Shown: one piece after another, positions 1-11,386 of the stretch
Layout: each line of letters begins with the position of its first letter
Position numbering within the stretch: position 1 is the stretch's first letter
Assembly: GCA_020746875.1 (NCBI GenBank)
Contig: JAGTJL010000001.1
Span: 4,216,001 to 4,280,000 of the forward strand
Origin: Rhexocercosporidium sp. MPI-PUGE-AT-0058
Taxonomy: Eukaryota > Ascomycota > Leotiomycetes > Helotiales
DNA length: 64,000 nt
Reading direction: 5' to 3'
The notes under the pieces: generated by a model
The model's database searches: none
What the model saw: only the letters and a program-made list of their open reading frames with translations
Told to the model about the DNA's origin: nothing
Made by a program: the position numbers and the translations under genes

Positions 1-187
1 TTATCACGTCAGCCGTCCATATTTTCGACTTGAACAATAGGAAATGCAATTTGTATGTTGATGCTGATCGTAAACCATCGTTCGCTCGTACCACATTAGG
101 CATTATTCACAGCCGTGAGTGTTTTGATCCTCCAATTCTCTTCTCCCGGTCGATCGATACACAGCAACGGAGATTACGATTTCGGAT
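1..187. other. 3' flank of the first gene, no feature seen
   Basis: This is the downstream flank of the minus-strand gene ending at 188. I see no supportable reading frame. It probably contains the 3' untranslated region of that gene. Confidence 0.4.
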
Positions 188-2016
188 TTAGAAATCCCAA
201 AAGTCACCGCCGGTTGCTTGAGCTTTGCCTTGGGTCTTGCCGGTTCGGTACTTGGATGGGATATTTGCGCCGCCGGCTTCTTCACCGTCGCTCTCATCGC
301 CGAATCCCCATTGTCGACCGGCACCCTTCTTGCCTCCCATTCCGTCACCACCGACAGTAATACCCTTGGAGCTGCTGTCAAGTCTGCCGGCACCCTTTCG
401 GCCACCCATTCCATCACCCGCAATAGTAATGCCCTTTGGTTGGTCGAATCTGTTGCTGGATGAGTTTGTGTTCTCCGAAAGCGGACCCTTACTAGAATTT
501 GGTCGAAGGCCAAGAGGCGACTTCATGCCATTCTCCTTTTGGTTGGGTGATTGATCGTATGCAGCCCAGTTCGCATCCATGTTCTTAAGGACCTTGGCTC
601 GATCTTCTGGGATTCGTTGAGGGCCTTGCTTCCCGGCTGGAGAATCATCAGTCATGGCGAATTGTGGGTTGAAGTCCTTGCTCCTCTCCTTGACATTGGC
701 AAGGGTTGGCTTGACAGGCTCGGGGCCTGCAGTAGCCGCCTCCTCCTCATCAAACATGTTATTTTTGTAGATGCCCATGCCATCATTTGCGCCTGCCCCG
801 CGTGGTCGGCCAATCAAACGAGGTCCATCCGGGGTTCCATCATCTTGGAATTCGAAATGTGTCTCTGCATCCTTGCGTGGCTTGTCAACCTTCTTCATCT
901 TGACTGGGCTGTCAACAACCTCATCGTCGCTGGTCCCCCAGTGGCGGACATCGTTTGTGCGGAGAACCTTTGATGGGACAACTCGTTGTGGTGTGTTGAA
1001 ATCGTCAAAGTTCCATTGACTGGAGTGCTTGGCGCTCTTCACTTCCTTAAGAGGGGGTCTCTTCTCTGCCCGGTCTTCGCTGACTTCGCCCAAGTTGAAA
1101 TGCTCATATTTGGCTGGGTTACCTTTCTTGTCGGGGGATGGAACATCCTCATGGGGGAGGTCGAACAGACGAGATGGGTGGTAGTTCTTTCCTGCGCCAC
1201 CCTTTGGTGCAATGCTTGACGAGTCGGTTGGTTCGCGCGAGAGTTCAGGTCTTGTTGCGACAGCTGGGGAGGCTTCATTGGATTCTTGGCCTACAAACAG
1301 ATCGTGGTAGTTGCGTGGTGCTGGCTTGGCAGAAGAGCGAGGCGCAACAACTGCTGGAAGGGAGTCGTTGTAGTTCTTGTCGCGAGGTTGGAAGAGAGAA
1401 AGGGATGCGTGCGGATCGCGGGTGACATTGGTGGAGTTTCCGCGTGATCGTTTAGTTTCCTGTCCATCATTTGAGGCAACCTTTCCAGCCGACTTGACAC
1501 TCGAAGCAATCAGCTTTATTTGGTCCATGCCATCACGAATAGGCCAGTTGCGTCCACTCTTGCCAATAACGTCAATCAACTTGAGGAGCGAACCCTGGTC
1601 CCAGCTTTGTCGGATCTGTTGGATCTTTCCGTCGGGGTTGAAGGAGACCATATGGATCTGCGAATGTCAGTAGGGTCCCTTGTAGACTAGCACGGGAAAA
1701 TACATACGACTGGAAAGGTAACGACACGATCAGCGAGGAAGTTGTCATCTAAGCCGGGTAGATATGATCCACCTCCTGTGACGAATTCCACTGTTGTGTG
1801 AACCTCAACCGCGAGAGCATCCGCAGCCTCCACGACGTCCAGGATCTTCTCCTCCTTCTTCTTGAGGTCATGGCTTTGAATGCCGAGATGCTTGATGATA
1901 GCAGCAGAGCCGTTCAGAGTGACGAGGGTGGTGATGTAGTGAAGAGAGGCGTTGCTGGCAAGGGCGGACTCCTTTGGCGCAGCGAGAAACTGCTGGTATG
2001 CGGCTTGGAGAGCCAT
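188..2016 (-). CDS. NTF2-like N-terminal domain protein with long disordered tail
   Basis: Two exons, complement of 188-1657 and 1708-2016, give a 592-residue protein. The 50-base intron (1658-1707) has a GTATGT donor and a CAG acceptor and keeps the frame (phase 0). Residues 1 to about 140 look like an NTF2/SnoaL-type fold: helical start, the stretch TTVEFVTGGG, then HMVSFNPDGKIQQIRQSWDQ, the pattern of family members that carry a beta-sheet cone. The rest is low-complexity and charged, with repeated glycine-rich KGITVGGDGMGGKKGAGR-like units near residues 520-560, and it ends in an aromatic motif GGDFWDF. From memory, a protein of this architecture is widespread in filamentous ascomycetes; its function is not known to me. 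Base composition is normal and there is no RIP signature, so this is core genome. Confidence 0.82.
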
Positions 2017-4150
2017 GATCGATCAGTCAATTGGACCGTCGCGGATTGCTCTTTCTTTTGCGCGGCAGTCTGTTGAGGGTGCAGAATCAATGTCGCAGAC
2101 GCAAATGCAGGCAAGTCGTGGTGGTGGTGGTTGTAAAGGTGGAGGAGCGAGGAGTGTTGATCAGAAGTGACAGCTGTCTTGAAGGGGGAAATTGAAAATG
2201 TTTCCTGGGGGAGGGTACTGTAAGGGAGCAAGCAAGCATGGACGTTGCTGCGGCGGTGCGTTTGCGTTTGCGGTGTTTGTGTTGTCGCGCCTTCCTTGCC
2301 TGGGGGGACGTGTCTGATTCGTGGGAGCGCGTCGTCGCCAGGGAGATTCTGGTTATTGCTTTTGAGGCAATATAACAGAGAGTACAAGTAGCAAGTGCAG
2401 GTGAGTAGATATTTGCCGATAGGAGGATCTTATGATATGATGTACTCCTAAGGGGCGCGTTGGTTGGTGAGATTTAGTCGTCGTGATATGGAAGAAGTAA
2501 GTCCTGGAGCGGCGGTGGTGGAGGGGTTCGTGGCTGGGATGTTTATTGACAATCCTGGCGATTTCCCTCCATACGCGATGCGGTTTAGCGTGCGTTTGAG
2601 CTGGGTTAAAGCGGCCTAGTCTCCCAGCAAGCGGTGTCAAGCCAACTGAAGCCGAGAAAGCGTGGTTTCATGACTGCATGGGTGGCAGCGGCATGGGGAT
2701 CGGACGGTGATCAGACAATAAGAGCCGGGCCCCCCTGGGAGAGGAGAGGCGCAGTCAGCACGACGAGTGGAGAGGATAGATATTTGCCAAGCAGCAGAAT
2801 TCAGAACATGACAGCTGACGGTCATCTACGTCGAGGAACGCCTCGCTCGCAACTTGGAGTTTAGACATTGAAGGCAATAGACAGATGGCTCTAATTATCA
2901 ATAGACCAGTCAGGATATTATTGGAGGCATCCACGAATGACGGAATCCAACGGCTAACAAATGTGGCGTAGTCCAGCCCTCGGCCCCACCCTTTTTGGTG
3001 TTTCCCCCTGAATGTCTCAGCTAGCCTTGTCTCCTCGTCTGATCTCGGAGTCGGTTGACAGACAACAGACGACCACAGCCTCAGCTCATAAGACATCGAG
3101 TTCGATGAGTCCAAGTGGCATATACGAGCAACCCCCTTCTATTCGGGCTTTGGCCTCCATTCCCTCTACGGAGGCTGTTCTTCCTCCCATCTTTGCTTTG
3201 GCGGAGGCTGAAGTTTTCCGAATCATCCAGATAATAAATGAGACAGTCTGAAGTCGCGAGGAGCCATTCATTATATTCGCAATTATATGCCCGTCCGCCA
3301 TGTCCATAACATCAGGAAGCAGGAAGCAGAAGCAGGAAGAAGATGTGTTATCTCGCATGAGCTTTTATTAACTCTCCATCTCAGCTCGATGCAAATCAAA
3401 TCAAATCCATTCCACCCCGCTCGAATCCAATTCTGATAAACATCCTTCCTCAATTCGTCACAACATTTGCCTACCAAACCCTTCTTCACCCCCTCCTCCC
3501 AAAAAAAACCACCAAAGCTCATCCTCCATCCCCGCAAGCAAATACACCACCTCCCCCTTAGCCCCAATAGATCCGCCGCCCTCAGCCCCAGTCCACCCCT
3601 CTCCCTAAACACTCTCCTCAACTACATCCCCAGCGCTACCTTCAACGGCCTCCGCGCATGAATACTCCTCGCCCTCCCTACTGCTCAGAGGTAGAAGCAC
3701 TCAAAGCAATTAATTGAAAAGCATCAAAGAACTTGTCAACTCATTAAGCGATAAGCCTGGCCCCTTTGTATTCAACAAGCGAGCCATGATACCCTCGCTT
3801 AAATTTCTGTAAAAAGATTGTACCAATATTTCTTCCTTTAAAGAATCTACTTCCTTTGTTGGGGATCCGACGTCTTGCTGTCTCTCAGAAAGAGAATTAT
3901 TGCCGTACTTAGAGCAGAGGTTCCTTTGGCTAGGGTTGCTTTGTCCCGAACGTGCCTCGATACGTCATTGTCGACGAAATCCAAACCTTGGTGCATGCAT
4001 GTCATGTATCGAGGCAGAATCTCACGACAGACCTGTCTTGTCAGTCCCTAAAGCCTCGTATTTCACGAGAAAGGAAAGCCGACTTAAAAAGCCAGTAACG
4101 TCTGTCCCTGCGTCCCGAGACGCACTGTGTCACGAGACAAATCTCTAGTT
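2017..4150. other. Intergenic region at the edge of the transposon block
   Basis: The first several hundred bases are the promoter and 5' leader of the upstream minus-strand gene. Open frames of about 80-120 residues occur on both strands between 2.7 and 3.7 kb (for example 3283-3621 minus and 3467-3661 plus), but they are biased in composition, overlap each other and resemble nothing I know. Base composition becomes AT-rich from about 3.7 kb, marking the edge of the degraded block. Confidence 0.5.
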
Positions 4151-4515
4151 CTTAGATCATAAATTTTTCTTGCCACGTCTACAAAGTTAATATTAATATA
4201 TCTCTTTCTTTAACTATTTCTCCTTAAAAAGACCACTTAGTAATAGAGAAAAGACTCTGATTGATTATGCTATTAATCGTTTCATTTATACCACTAATCG
4301 TCGTTTTGGCTATCCCCCCTTATTTAATCGCGACTATTAAAGCCTTTCCAAATTTCGGAGCACTTAGGGAAAAGGTCCTACAACGAAATAATATAGCACT
4401 AAATTCTAAAGAAATTAAGAAATGAAAAGAATATAGTCCGGGAGTTTCGCCGTTGCGAGGAGAGGGGACACACATTTCGGCGCTTAGTAATATACATAAG
4501 CTCTAACTTAAGTTA

Positions 4516-6375
4516 ACGTACTTGATAAGTAAGCGGATTATGTATGTTAACGGATCACACCCCACCAAAACTACCACTTTTATACTATTTAATTAGTTAT
4601 ATCTTAACTAACTAACACTTAATTGGCTTTTAAGGAAGGCCGAATAGCTCTTGCGATTAATTTATATAAATCTAGCTATTTTATAAGTATCCGCGAAGCC
4701 GTAAACACTTATAACGTTACTTATTTAACTTTATATACGCGACTCTACGGACGCGTTTTACAATAAGAAATTCAATCCGTAAACCACAAGCTTATAACTA
4801 CGAAAGAATTAACGCTTATTAATTAGATTTTATTTATAAACGAACGAGGTTTACCGGTCCGTACGGCTTTAATTTAAGATATAGTAATATTATTTCTCTA
4901 AAAACGGACCGGTATAAACGTGTTTTTTACGCGTATAATTAAAGTTCGGTGGCTATATAACTTCGTTTAACGTCACGACTCTTTACGAACTTAATATAAC
5001 CGAAAATATAATTATAAACGTGCTCTTTACAAAGATCTTATAATTATTTAAGATTAGTTTCGATTAATACAAAATACAATCGTAAAATATAAGATTTAAG
5101 ACGAAGATATTTACAACTTTAATAAGACGGGCTTTTAAATAAGCGTAATTTTAATTACAAAGGTTATTACGGCTTTTAAACGAGCTTTACGGCCTGTTAC
5201 GATTTAACTTAGGAACCGCGAATAGGTTACGGTTATTAAGTATATTAATTCGAGCGGTTAATTATTTCCCTTGATAATTATATTTAAAAGTAAAACTCAT
5301 ATCTTTTCTTAGTATTTTGACTTTTTACTATTTAATTAGACAATTGCAGTTAGTGACAATAGCTAGACGATTAATTAATTAGGCCTAACTTGACTTACGG
5401 ACGTGTTTTATTCGCATATAAAGGATTATATAAAAGGTATATATCGGCTTTTAATTCTTAACGGACACGGAAGCTATATAACGCCTGAATTCGACTTGTT
5501 TTATAAAGACTATTGTATTATTACTCTTTGTATACTATTACATTCGTCGCATTTACTTTAACCTCTTAATATTAATTGTTTTGCGGGTTTAAAACGGTTA
5601 TATAGATATTAAATTAAAGATTTAATATAAGTTAGAGTTAGTTATATTAATAAGTCTGATTTTCTTTTAGCTTATTTTACAGCTCGTACAAAAGCTTTGA
5701 CTTTAAATATAATCCGTAGTAGATTTATAACTACTAGATTAGTCCCGTACGACTCTGAACGTGTCCTTTCGAAGCTTAATACTTAATTACGGACGCCTAC
5801 CCCTCCTCCTCCTCCCGCGACCGAACAAGCGACTTAGGTCTTAGAGACGCCATATAATATATAAGAGTTAGAATTACAAGCTAAGGCAATCGGAGACTTC
5901 GTATAACGTCGTACGGCTGGTTTTTCTAGCCTTACAGACCGTGTGATTTAATAATTAATTAAAAGTTACTAAATGACTATATACTTTATAGTTCTTTTTG
6001 CAGACGAAAACAAAAAGCTACGGGCCGCGAATGAATGCTAAAAAAAAGAAAAGAGCTATATAGAGGTCATATATTACTACGGGAGGTGTTTTGATAATAT
6101 AGGAGGGCTTAAATTAATCTATAATTATAAATATAAAGCCTACGGGTCAGTTTACGGGTGGGGTTAAAGAGGGACGAATCCGCGCGCCGCGGACGTGTAA
6201 TATATATAAATCGCTTAAATACATAGCCCGTACGTGTCCACTTAAATTAAATTTAATTTAATTTAGTTTAATAATAATAATTTTAATTCGTTATTGAATT
6301 ATTAGTTCTTAAAGTAATAGTTTTAGTAGGGTGTGATCCGTTAACATGTATGATCCGCTTACTTATCAAGTACGT
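4516..6375 (+). mobile_element. Fot1/pogo-type DNA transposon, RIP-degraded
   Basis: The two ends are inverted copies of each other over about 50 bases: ACGTACTTGATAAGTAAG at 4516 and its reverse complement ending at 6375. Both are flanked by TA (4514-4515 and 6376-6377), the target duplication of Tc1/mariner-superfamily elements. The length of 1860 bases fits Fot1/Pot2. Plus-strand conceptual pieces match the transposase layout in order: an N-terminal helix-turn-helix (EGRI-LAI then S-REA-NTY-V-TLY-RL-GR, about 4635-4755), a GLPVR-like CENP-B segment near 4850, a DIYNF(D)ETGF-like DDE segment near 5103-5135, and a NREWVTVI-like segment near 5215-5240. Many stops from C-to-T and G-to-A changes make it inactive. 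The outer inverted repeats are far less mutated than the interior. Confidence 0.85.
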
Positions 6376-6377
6376 TA

Positions 6378-7448
6378 GCCACAATATAACTATGTTCACG
6401 CGCGGGTTCGCTATATTTTTCGTACGGAAGTACCCACGATTATCAAGCTTGAGCACGTAAGTAGCGTATCATAGTCACGCGTGTGACTGAAGAGTAAGGT
6501 TTCTCGAACATTCCATCAGCACACACTAGTGCCTTAGCGACAGAGCCTTGTCTCTTATATCCTCCTACTTTACCATCGCTACGTAGGATGGTACATAATA
6601 AAAACAGAGCCCAATTAAATCCTAGCGTAAGGAGGTACGTATCATACTCTTATAAATTATAGCACTTTATTATCTTATATTTAACATTTTGTCGTTTTGC
6701 CAAGTGTGATAGAGTATCTTTGTCCAGAATACATAGCCACTTTATCATTATTATTATAAGTCTCTAATCTTAAACGTACCATCAGGCGTGGAACACAAGA
6801 TATCAAGCTAATGCGCAACCAGGCCCAAAACTCTTATAGAATTTACTACATATTCCTCGAAGCGTATAACAAAGAAAGCAAGATTCAGAACCAAATTTAA
6901 CGAGACAAAGGTATAAATTTTGCCCTACACTAAAACGAAAGCCGGTCGGCATTCAAGACGCTCTATATTAAACACTTCTTTTCCCTCCACTTATGGCCTA
7001 TTAAAGGTGAGGCACTCGTAAGGTTAAGCTATAAGACTATTGCAAACGGCTTCTTCTAATCTTTCTTAAAAATCTCCGGCCCACTTCCCAAAACCCCTCT
7101 TTCACAAAATACCTTATTCGCGAAAGCGTGGGAGTTTATCAATTATTGTCTACTAAACTACTTAAACACCCATATCAAATGTTGTCTCGACGTGCCTAAC
7201 TCAAACGCATTACCGACTAGACTAATTAACGTTAGACATCACAAAGCTAATTACTTACGCTTAATAACAACTTCTGCTACGGGTTTAAACACTAGTTCAA
7301 TACAATATGTAACCTTAAGCCACCGTTAGGCTATAAGCGAGATCACAAAGCTGCTCACATCGAACCTTAAATCCTATCAAGAAGAAATACCACTTCACAT
7401 TCTACCTTAGACATTTAAGGAGGCGATATCAATAATTAGGAAGCTCGC
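6378..7448. other. Degenerate AT-rich sequence, unassigned
   Basis: No open frame of note and no recognisable domain. The stretch near 6920-6960 resembles the 5' flank of the DDE transposase remnant at 11.2 kb, so part may be a second eroded copy of that family. It is split from its continuation at 9232 by the gag-only retroelement. Confidence 0.35.
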
Positions 7449-7453
7449 CTGTC

Positions 7454-7613
7454 TGTAACGACAAGTATGCTTTGGCTAGGTCAGGGGTCCGGAACAGGTC
7501 CGACCCCCCTCCGACTCCTTATATATATGGCTCCCTCTTGTACAATAGCTCTGTAGTTTTTGTATTCTAAGTATTAAGTCTATCTTCACGTCCAAGGCTC
7601 TTGTGTCGTTATA
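7454..7613 (+). repeat. 5' LTR of the gag-only element
   Basis: 160-bp copy nearly identical to 9067-9226. It contains a TATA-like run near 7520-7530 and two GGTCCG hexamers (7486 and 7497). Confidence 0.9.
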
Positions 7614-7843
7614 TTATACAAAAACTCCTCTACGTGCGTCTAGAGTATCTGCTGCTGCTGCTGCTGTTTCTTCTGCTGCTCGATTGGATTAGAGTCGTTG
7701 ATTCTATCGTCGATACCACCTACCTACCTTTACTCTCTACACGCATTTTTACCTGCATACGACTCCTCCGTATCTGGCCCGTTCCTTTCAGTACTACACA
7801 ACACTTCAGAATCAAACCTTCCTCCTTGATTCCTTTCCTTACT

Positions 7844-9028
7844 ATGGACTTTCAACAACAACTACAAGCTCTCCGCCAGCAATTTACCGACGAGCTTGCT
7901 CACAGAGACTCTCAAATCGAAGCTCTCTCTTCTACAGTCGCTTCTCTTCAAGGCTCTTTGACCTCCGTCCGGAACCAGTCCGAAACGGCTCCGAAACGGC
8001 AAAAGCGCCAGCTCCCGGACCCTCCAAAGTTTGACGGCTCACAATTACACTACGACACTTGGCTAGCGCAGCTTCAGCTCGTGCTAGGTGTCGACGGTGA
8101 AGCAATTGGCGATTCGCAAGCTCAATTTGCGTACGTTTACCTCCGACTTGATTCTGGACCGGCTGCCCTTTGCCTAGAGCTCCTAAAACACGCGAACCTT
8201 ACTTCTATGTACGATTATCATGCGATCCTAGATCAGCTTGATAGGCATAATGGAGTCGAAAACAAGGTACAGCGTGCGAAGACAAAGCTCCATAAGCTAG
8301 CTCAAACCGGTAGCTTTCATGGATTCCTGATTTCCTTTGAAGTGACGCTTGGCGAAGCAGGAGGCTGGAATTGGGACGACGAGAGGAAAATCGACACGTT
8401 ACGGCCATGCCTTTCCGACTATCTTAAGCGGAAGCTTCAAGAGCACGATGTTTCAGGCACCACTCCTTCAAAGTACTTGGAATTCGTCTCCCTTTGCAAG
8501 AGATACGCCTCTCAGTCGACTTTTGCGGCACCTACGGCTGCACACACCTCCGGAAACCACTCCGGATCAGGTCCGACTCAGCACCGCTCCTTGTACGACC
8601 CTCAAAAGGCCGACAAAATGGACCTTTCCGCTATTAACGTCATCGACGCAGGCTCTCGCTCCTCTACCCCTAGTATAGATCGTTCTCGCTGTTTCCGATG
8701 CGGATCGATTGATCACTACGTCTCTGTTTGCCCGATACCCTCACCGCGGTCCGAATCTCCCCAGGAACCGGTCCGTATACAGTCAATTCAGCCCCGTACA
8801 ACTTCTGCGGTCCGATTTCAACCAGCTCAAGTCAACCGCATGGTTTCTAACCCTACACGGTCACGCTTACCGGTCCATAAGCAACGTCAGCCCACAGGTG
8901 ACGTAGCTTTACAATTGAAAGAATTAGAACGAGAAGTAGATATTATGGGAATCGATGCCGTACTTGATACTCTCTTAGAGTATAGATACGATAATGGAAT
9001 TGATTCAGAAGAAGAGTGGGAAGGGTAA
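7844..9028 (+). CDS. Retrotransposon Gag with CCHC zinc knuckle
   Basis: The frame is open from 7601, but that start is inside the LTR and is not ATG. The first good ATG is at 7844 (MDFQQQLQALRQQ), giving 394 residues. Residues 1-50 are predicted coiled coil. A Ty3/gypsy-type Gag core follows, beginning LPDPPKFDGS and continuing with a tryptophan-containing YDTWLAQLQL stretch. A zinc knuckle of form C-x2-C-x4-H-x4-C uses C283, C286, H291 and C296. The C-terminus is acidic. Known role of the family: forms the particle and binds the element RNA. There is no pol frame or readthrough product downstream; the stop at 9028 is followed within 40 bases by the 3' LTR. Confidence 0.85.
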   Translation: MDFQQQLQALRQQFTDELAHRDSQIEALSSTVASLQGSLTSVRNQSETAPKRQKRQLPDPPKFDGSQLHYDTWLAQLQLVLGVDGEAIGDSQAQFAYVYLRLDSGPAALCLELLKHANLTSMYDYHAILDQLDRHNGVENKVQRAKTKLHKLAQTGSFHGFLISFEVTLGEAGGWNWDDERKIDTLRPCLSDYLKRKLQEHDVSGTTPSKYLEFVSLCKRYASQSTFAAPTAAHTSGNHSGSGPTQHRSLYDPQKADKMDLSAINVIDAGSRSSTPSIDRSRCFRCGSIDHYVSVCPIPSPRSESPQEPVRIQSIQPRTTSAVRFQPAQVNRMVSNPTRSRLPVHKQRQPTGDVALQLKELEREVDIMGIDAVLDTLLEYRYDNGIDSEEEWEG

Positions 9029-9066
9029 GAAGCACGAGGACGAGCTTCGGTTTCCTGAGGGGGTAG

Positions 9067-9226
9067 TGTAACGACAAGTATGCTTTGGCTAGGTTAGGGG
9101 TCCGGAACAGGTCCGACCCCCCTCCGACTCCTTATATATATGGCTCCCTCTTGTACAATAGCTCTGTAGTTTTTGTATTCTAAGTATTAAGTCTATCTTC
9201 ACGTCCAAGGCTCTTGTGTCGTTACA
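9067..9226 (+). repeat. 3' LTR of the gag-only element
   Basis: 160-bp copy matching 7454-7613, followed directly by the CTGTC target duplication (9227-9231). Confidence 0.9.
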
Positions 9227-9231
9227 CTGTC

Positions 9232-11386
9232 GTTACATCTAAATTAATTCACTATACATTATATAGGACTCAATAAAGGACTGGTAGAGAGAATCCTTGA
9301 AGATGTTAAATGTTTACAAAGGCGGTTTTTTAAACATGGCTGCGACTGCTGCTAATTAGGGCACTAATGCGTTATTTGTGGACAGGGACGAATTATCGCT
9401 GTCTTCTTTTATTATTCTAGTCGGGATTGATGATAAGAAGCAGGATTATCTTTGCTTTTCAGCCGACTTATTATACGAACAACGTGTCAAAGCACCTTTA
9501 AATCGCAGAGGTTGAGTTCTTTAGGAACGTCTGCTCAGTCCCCATACTATATCTTTTGGCTCGTAGATCTCTTGGGAGTGTCAAAAGTATAAAAGTTCAG
9601 AGACGACTCTTATAGGTTTGCCATATGATTTTCATTTCCTTAATAAAATTAAGTTTACTAGCGCATTTTAGCTTATGAAAAAGCTTTCGGTAAAGTCTTT
9701 GTCGTATACGCTAGAGCAATTATATAGTCTTTAAGAGTCAATAGTATCTGATTTTTTTTGTTGCGTTTTTACAATAGAAAATAATAAACTCCCCGTTATT
9801 TCAGGAGTTATTAATAAATTCCTTCTAATTTTAAATGATAAATATTTAAGCGGACTTTAGAGGAATGATATAGTTTATGGCTTAATATAGTATATTAAAG
9901 AGAATAAGCAAGCCTTTAAAGCGTTCACACGTAGGCCTTGTAATTATAAAGGTGAGTCTACAGACTAATATCAATATAAAAGTAAGCTTACCAATTTCAC
10001 AGCACCGTCATAATCATAAACATCGATTGATGGAATGATAAGATATTCACTTTTTATACGGCGAGGAGTTGTTATTATAAAAATCCTAAAGGCAACAATA
10101 GTCTCGGAATTTAGTAATACAATTAGTAAAATCACCAGTAGTTAGATTAAGGCAAGAGGAAAACTTATTCCGTTGTTAAATGAGCTTCCCGACGACATTC
10201 TCTGTAATAACTCAAGAGTTCGGACAGGCATTTATTTAGACGACTATAATGACCCTTTTACTTATAAATGTCTTTTCTTATTATCAATCTTAAGCTGCTG
10301 TTTACTTAAAGCAGAATTCACTGGGCTTATTATTACCCTTACAAAATCTGAGTATAGAGAATATAAGAAAATAAGACTATTTACCTAGGTTGGATCCTAT
10401 GTCCCTAGACTTGAATGAGATTTTAAAACTTATGAATGAGTTCGACAGAGTTTAAAACTCATTTATAAGTCATCACTATTATTTAGTCTGACTAATGCAA
10501 TTTCGAAACTAGACTTGACCTTACTAAGGTAAACATTTGCTAGTCATCGTTATTGATAGCTATAGTAATATATTAGCATTATATTATGCTTTCGATAAGG
10601 TCTTAAAAAGCCATCAACGCTTTTGGCTTTTAAATGTTAACAATAGCAACGTAAAAACGTCATCTTCGTATGTCATGAACTTAAGCGTAAGGTGAGAAGA
10701 AGTGAAAGTCGAAAGTGATAAGTTGAAAGCGAGGCCAGGGAATTTTGTGATTGATAAAGCGAGTTTTACAGGCCTTTTTCTTCTCCTGTTTTTGTAACAT
10801 AATTAAGACGAAAAATCCTAAGGAAAGCTGCGTAAATAAAAGAATTAATAGCAATACCCCGTCTCCTGAAGTTTACGTTATTGCCTTTAAGTCGTTATGT
10901 TAAAATTAATTTTGTGTCTCTTCGAAAAAGTCGCTTTACTGGTCACGAAATTCGCTAGCTTTGAAGTTTGTCGCGTAAAAGTATATCCTAAGAAGTGAAT
11001 AACCAATTTTATTGGTTGCGCACAGCGCACTTTTTGCTCTAACTTAATCGGAGGATGTCGGGAAATAGGAATTTTCTGGCGAGGTTACGCGCAGCCACAC
11101 GTGTAGTGACCAATAGGCTTCGGAGTACAGTAGAATTCGAAATTAGTGTCACTCAAAACACAAAGAGAAATTTAAGTTTTGCCCCGCACCACGCAAACGA
11201 GTGAAAGCGAGCTGTCTTAAGCGAGAATGCTTCTATTATCAGTGCTCTTTATTTAGATCACTAATGCCACCCCTCCAAGGTGTAGAGCTACGGAAAGGCC
11301 ACTTGTCCTTTTTACTCGTGTCCGTGAACGTCGTGGATGCGCATCGCTTTTCTTTTAATAACAATCTCCTAGCATTACTTCTCGTA
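9232..11386. other. Degenerate repeat-derived sequence, unassigned
   Basis: AT-rich with many stops. The longest frames (10173-10388 and 11201-11413, both plus) are short and not recognisable. It is the continuation of 6378-7448 interrupted by the gag-only element. The part from about 11160 leads into the transposase remnant that starts at 11387. Confidence 0.35.

Larger units (their letters stand above)
7454..9226 (+). mobile_element. Gag-only LTR retrotransposon, intact structure
   Basis: Two 160-bp direct repeats, 7454-7613 and 9067-9226, begin TGTAACGACAAG and end GTTA(T/C)A. I see only two differences between them, both C/T transitions. The perfect 5-bp duplication CTGTC flanks the element (7449-7453 and 9227-9231). 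A purine-rich tract (ctgagggggtag, 9055-9066) sits just before the 3' LTR, as a polypurine tract should. Between the LTRs there is one open frame, a Gag; no protease, reverse transcriptase or integrase is present and there is no room for them. It must therefore depend on enzymes from another element. Unlike its neighbours it is not RIP-mutated, so it inserted recently or escapes RIP. Confidence 0.92.

Noticed and set aside
11100..11160. Possible left terminal repeat of the DDE transposase near tgtagtgaccaatagg
   Set aside because: The resemblance is to the solo LTR end, which is not part of that transposon, and the match is too weak.
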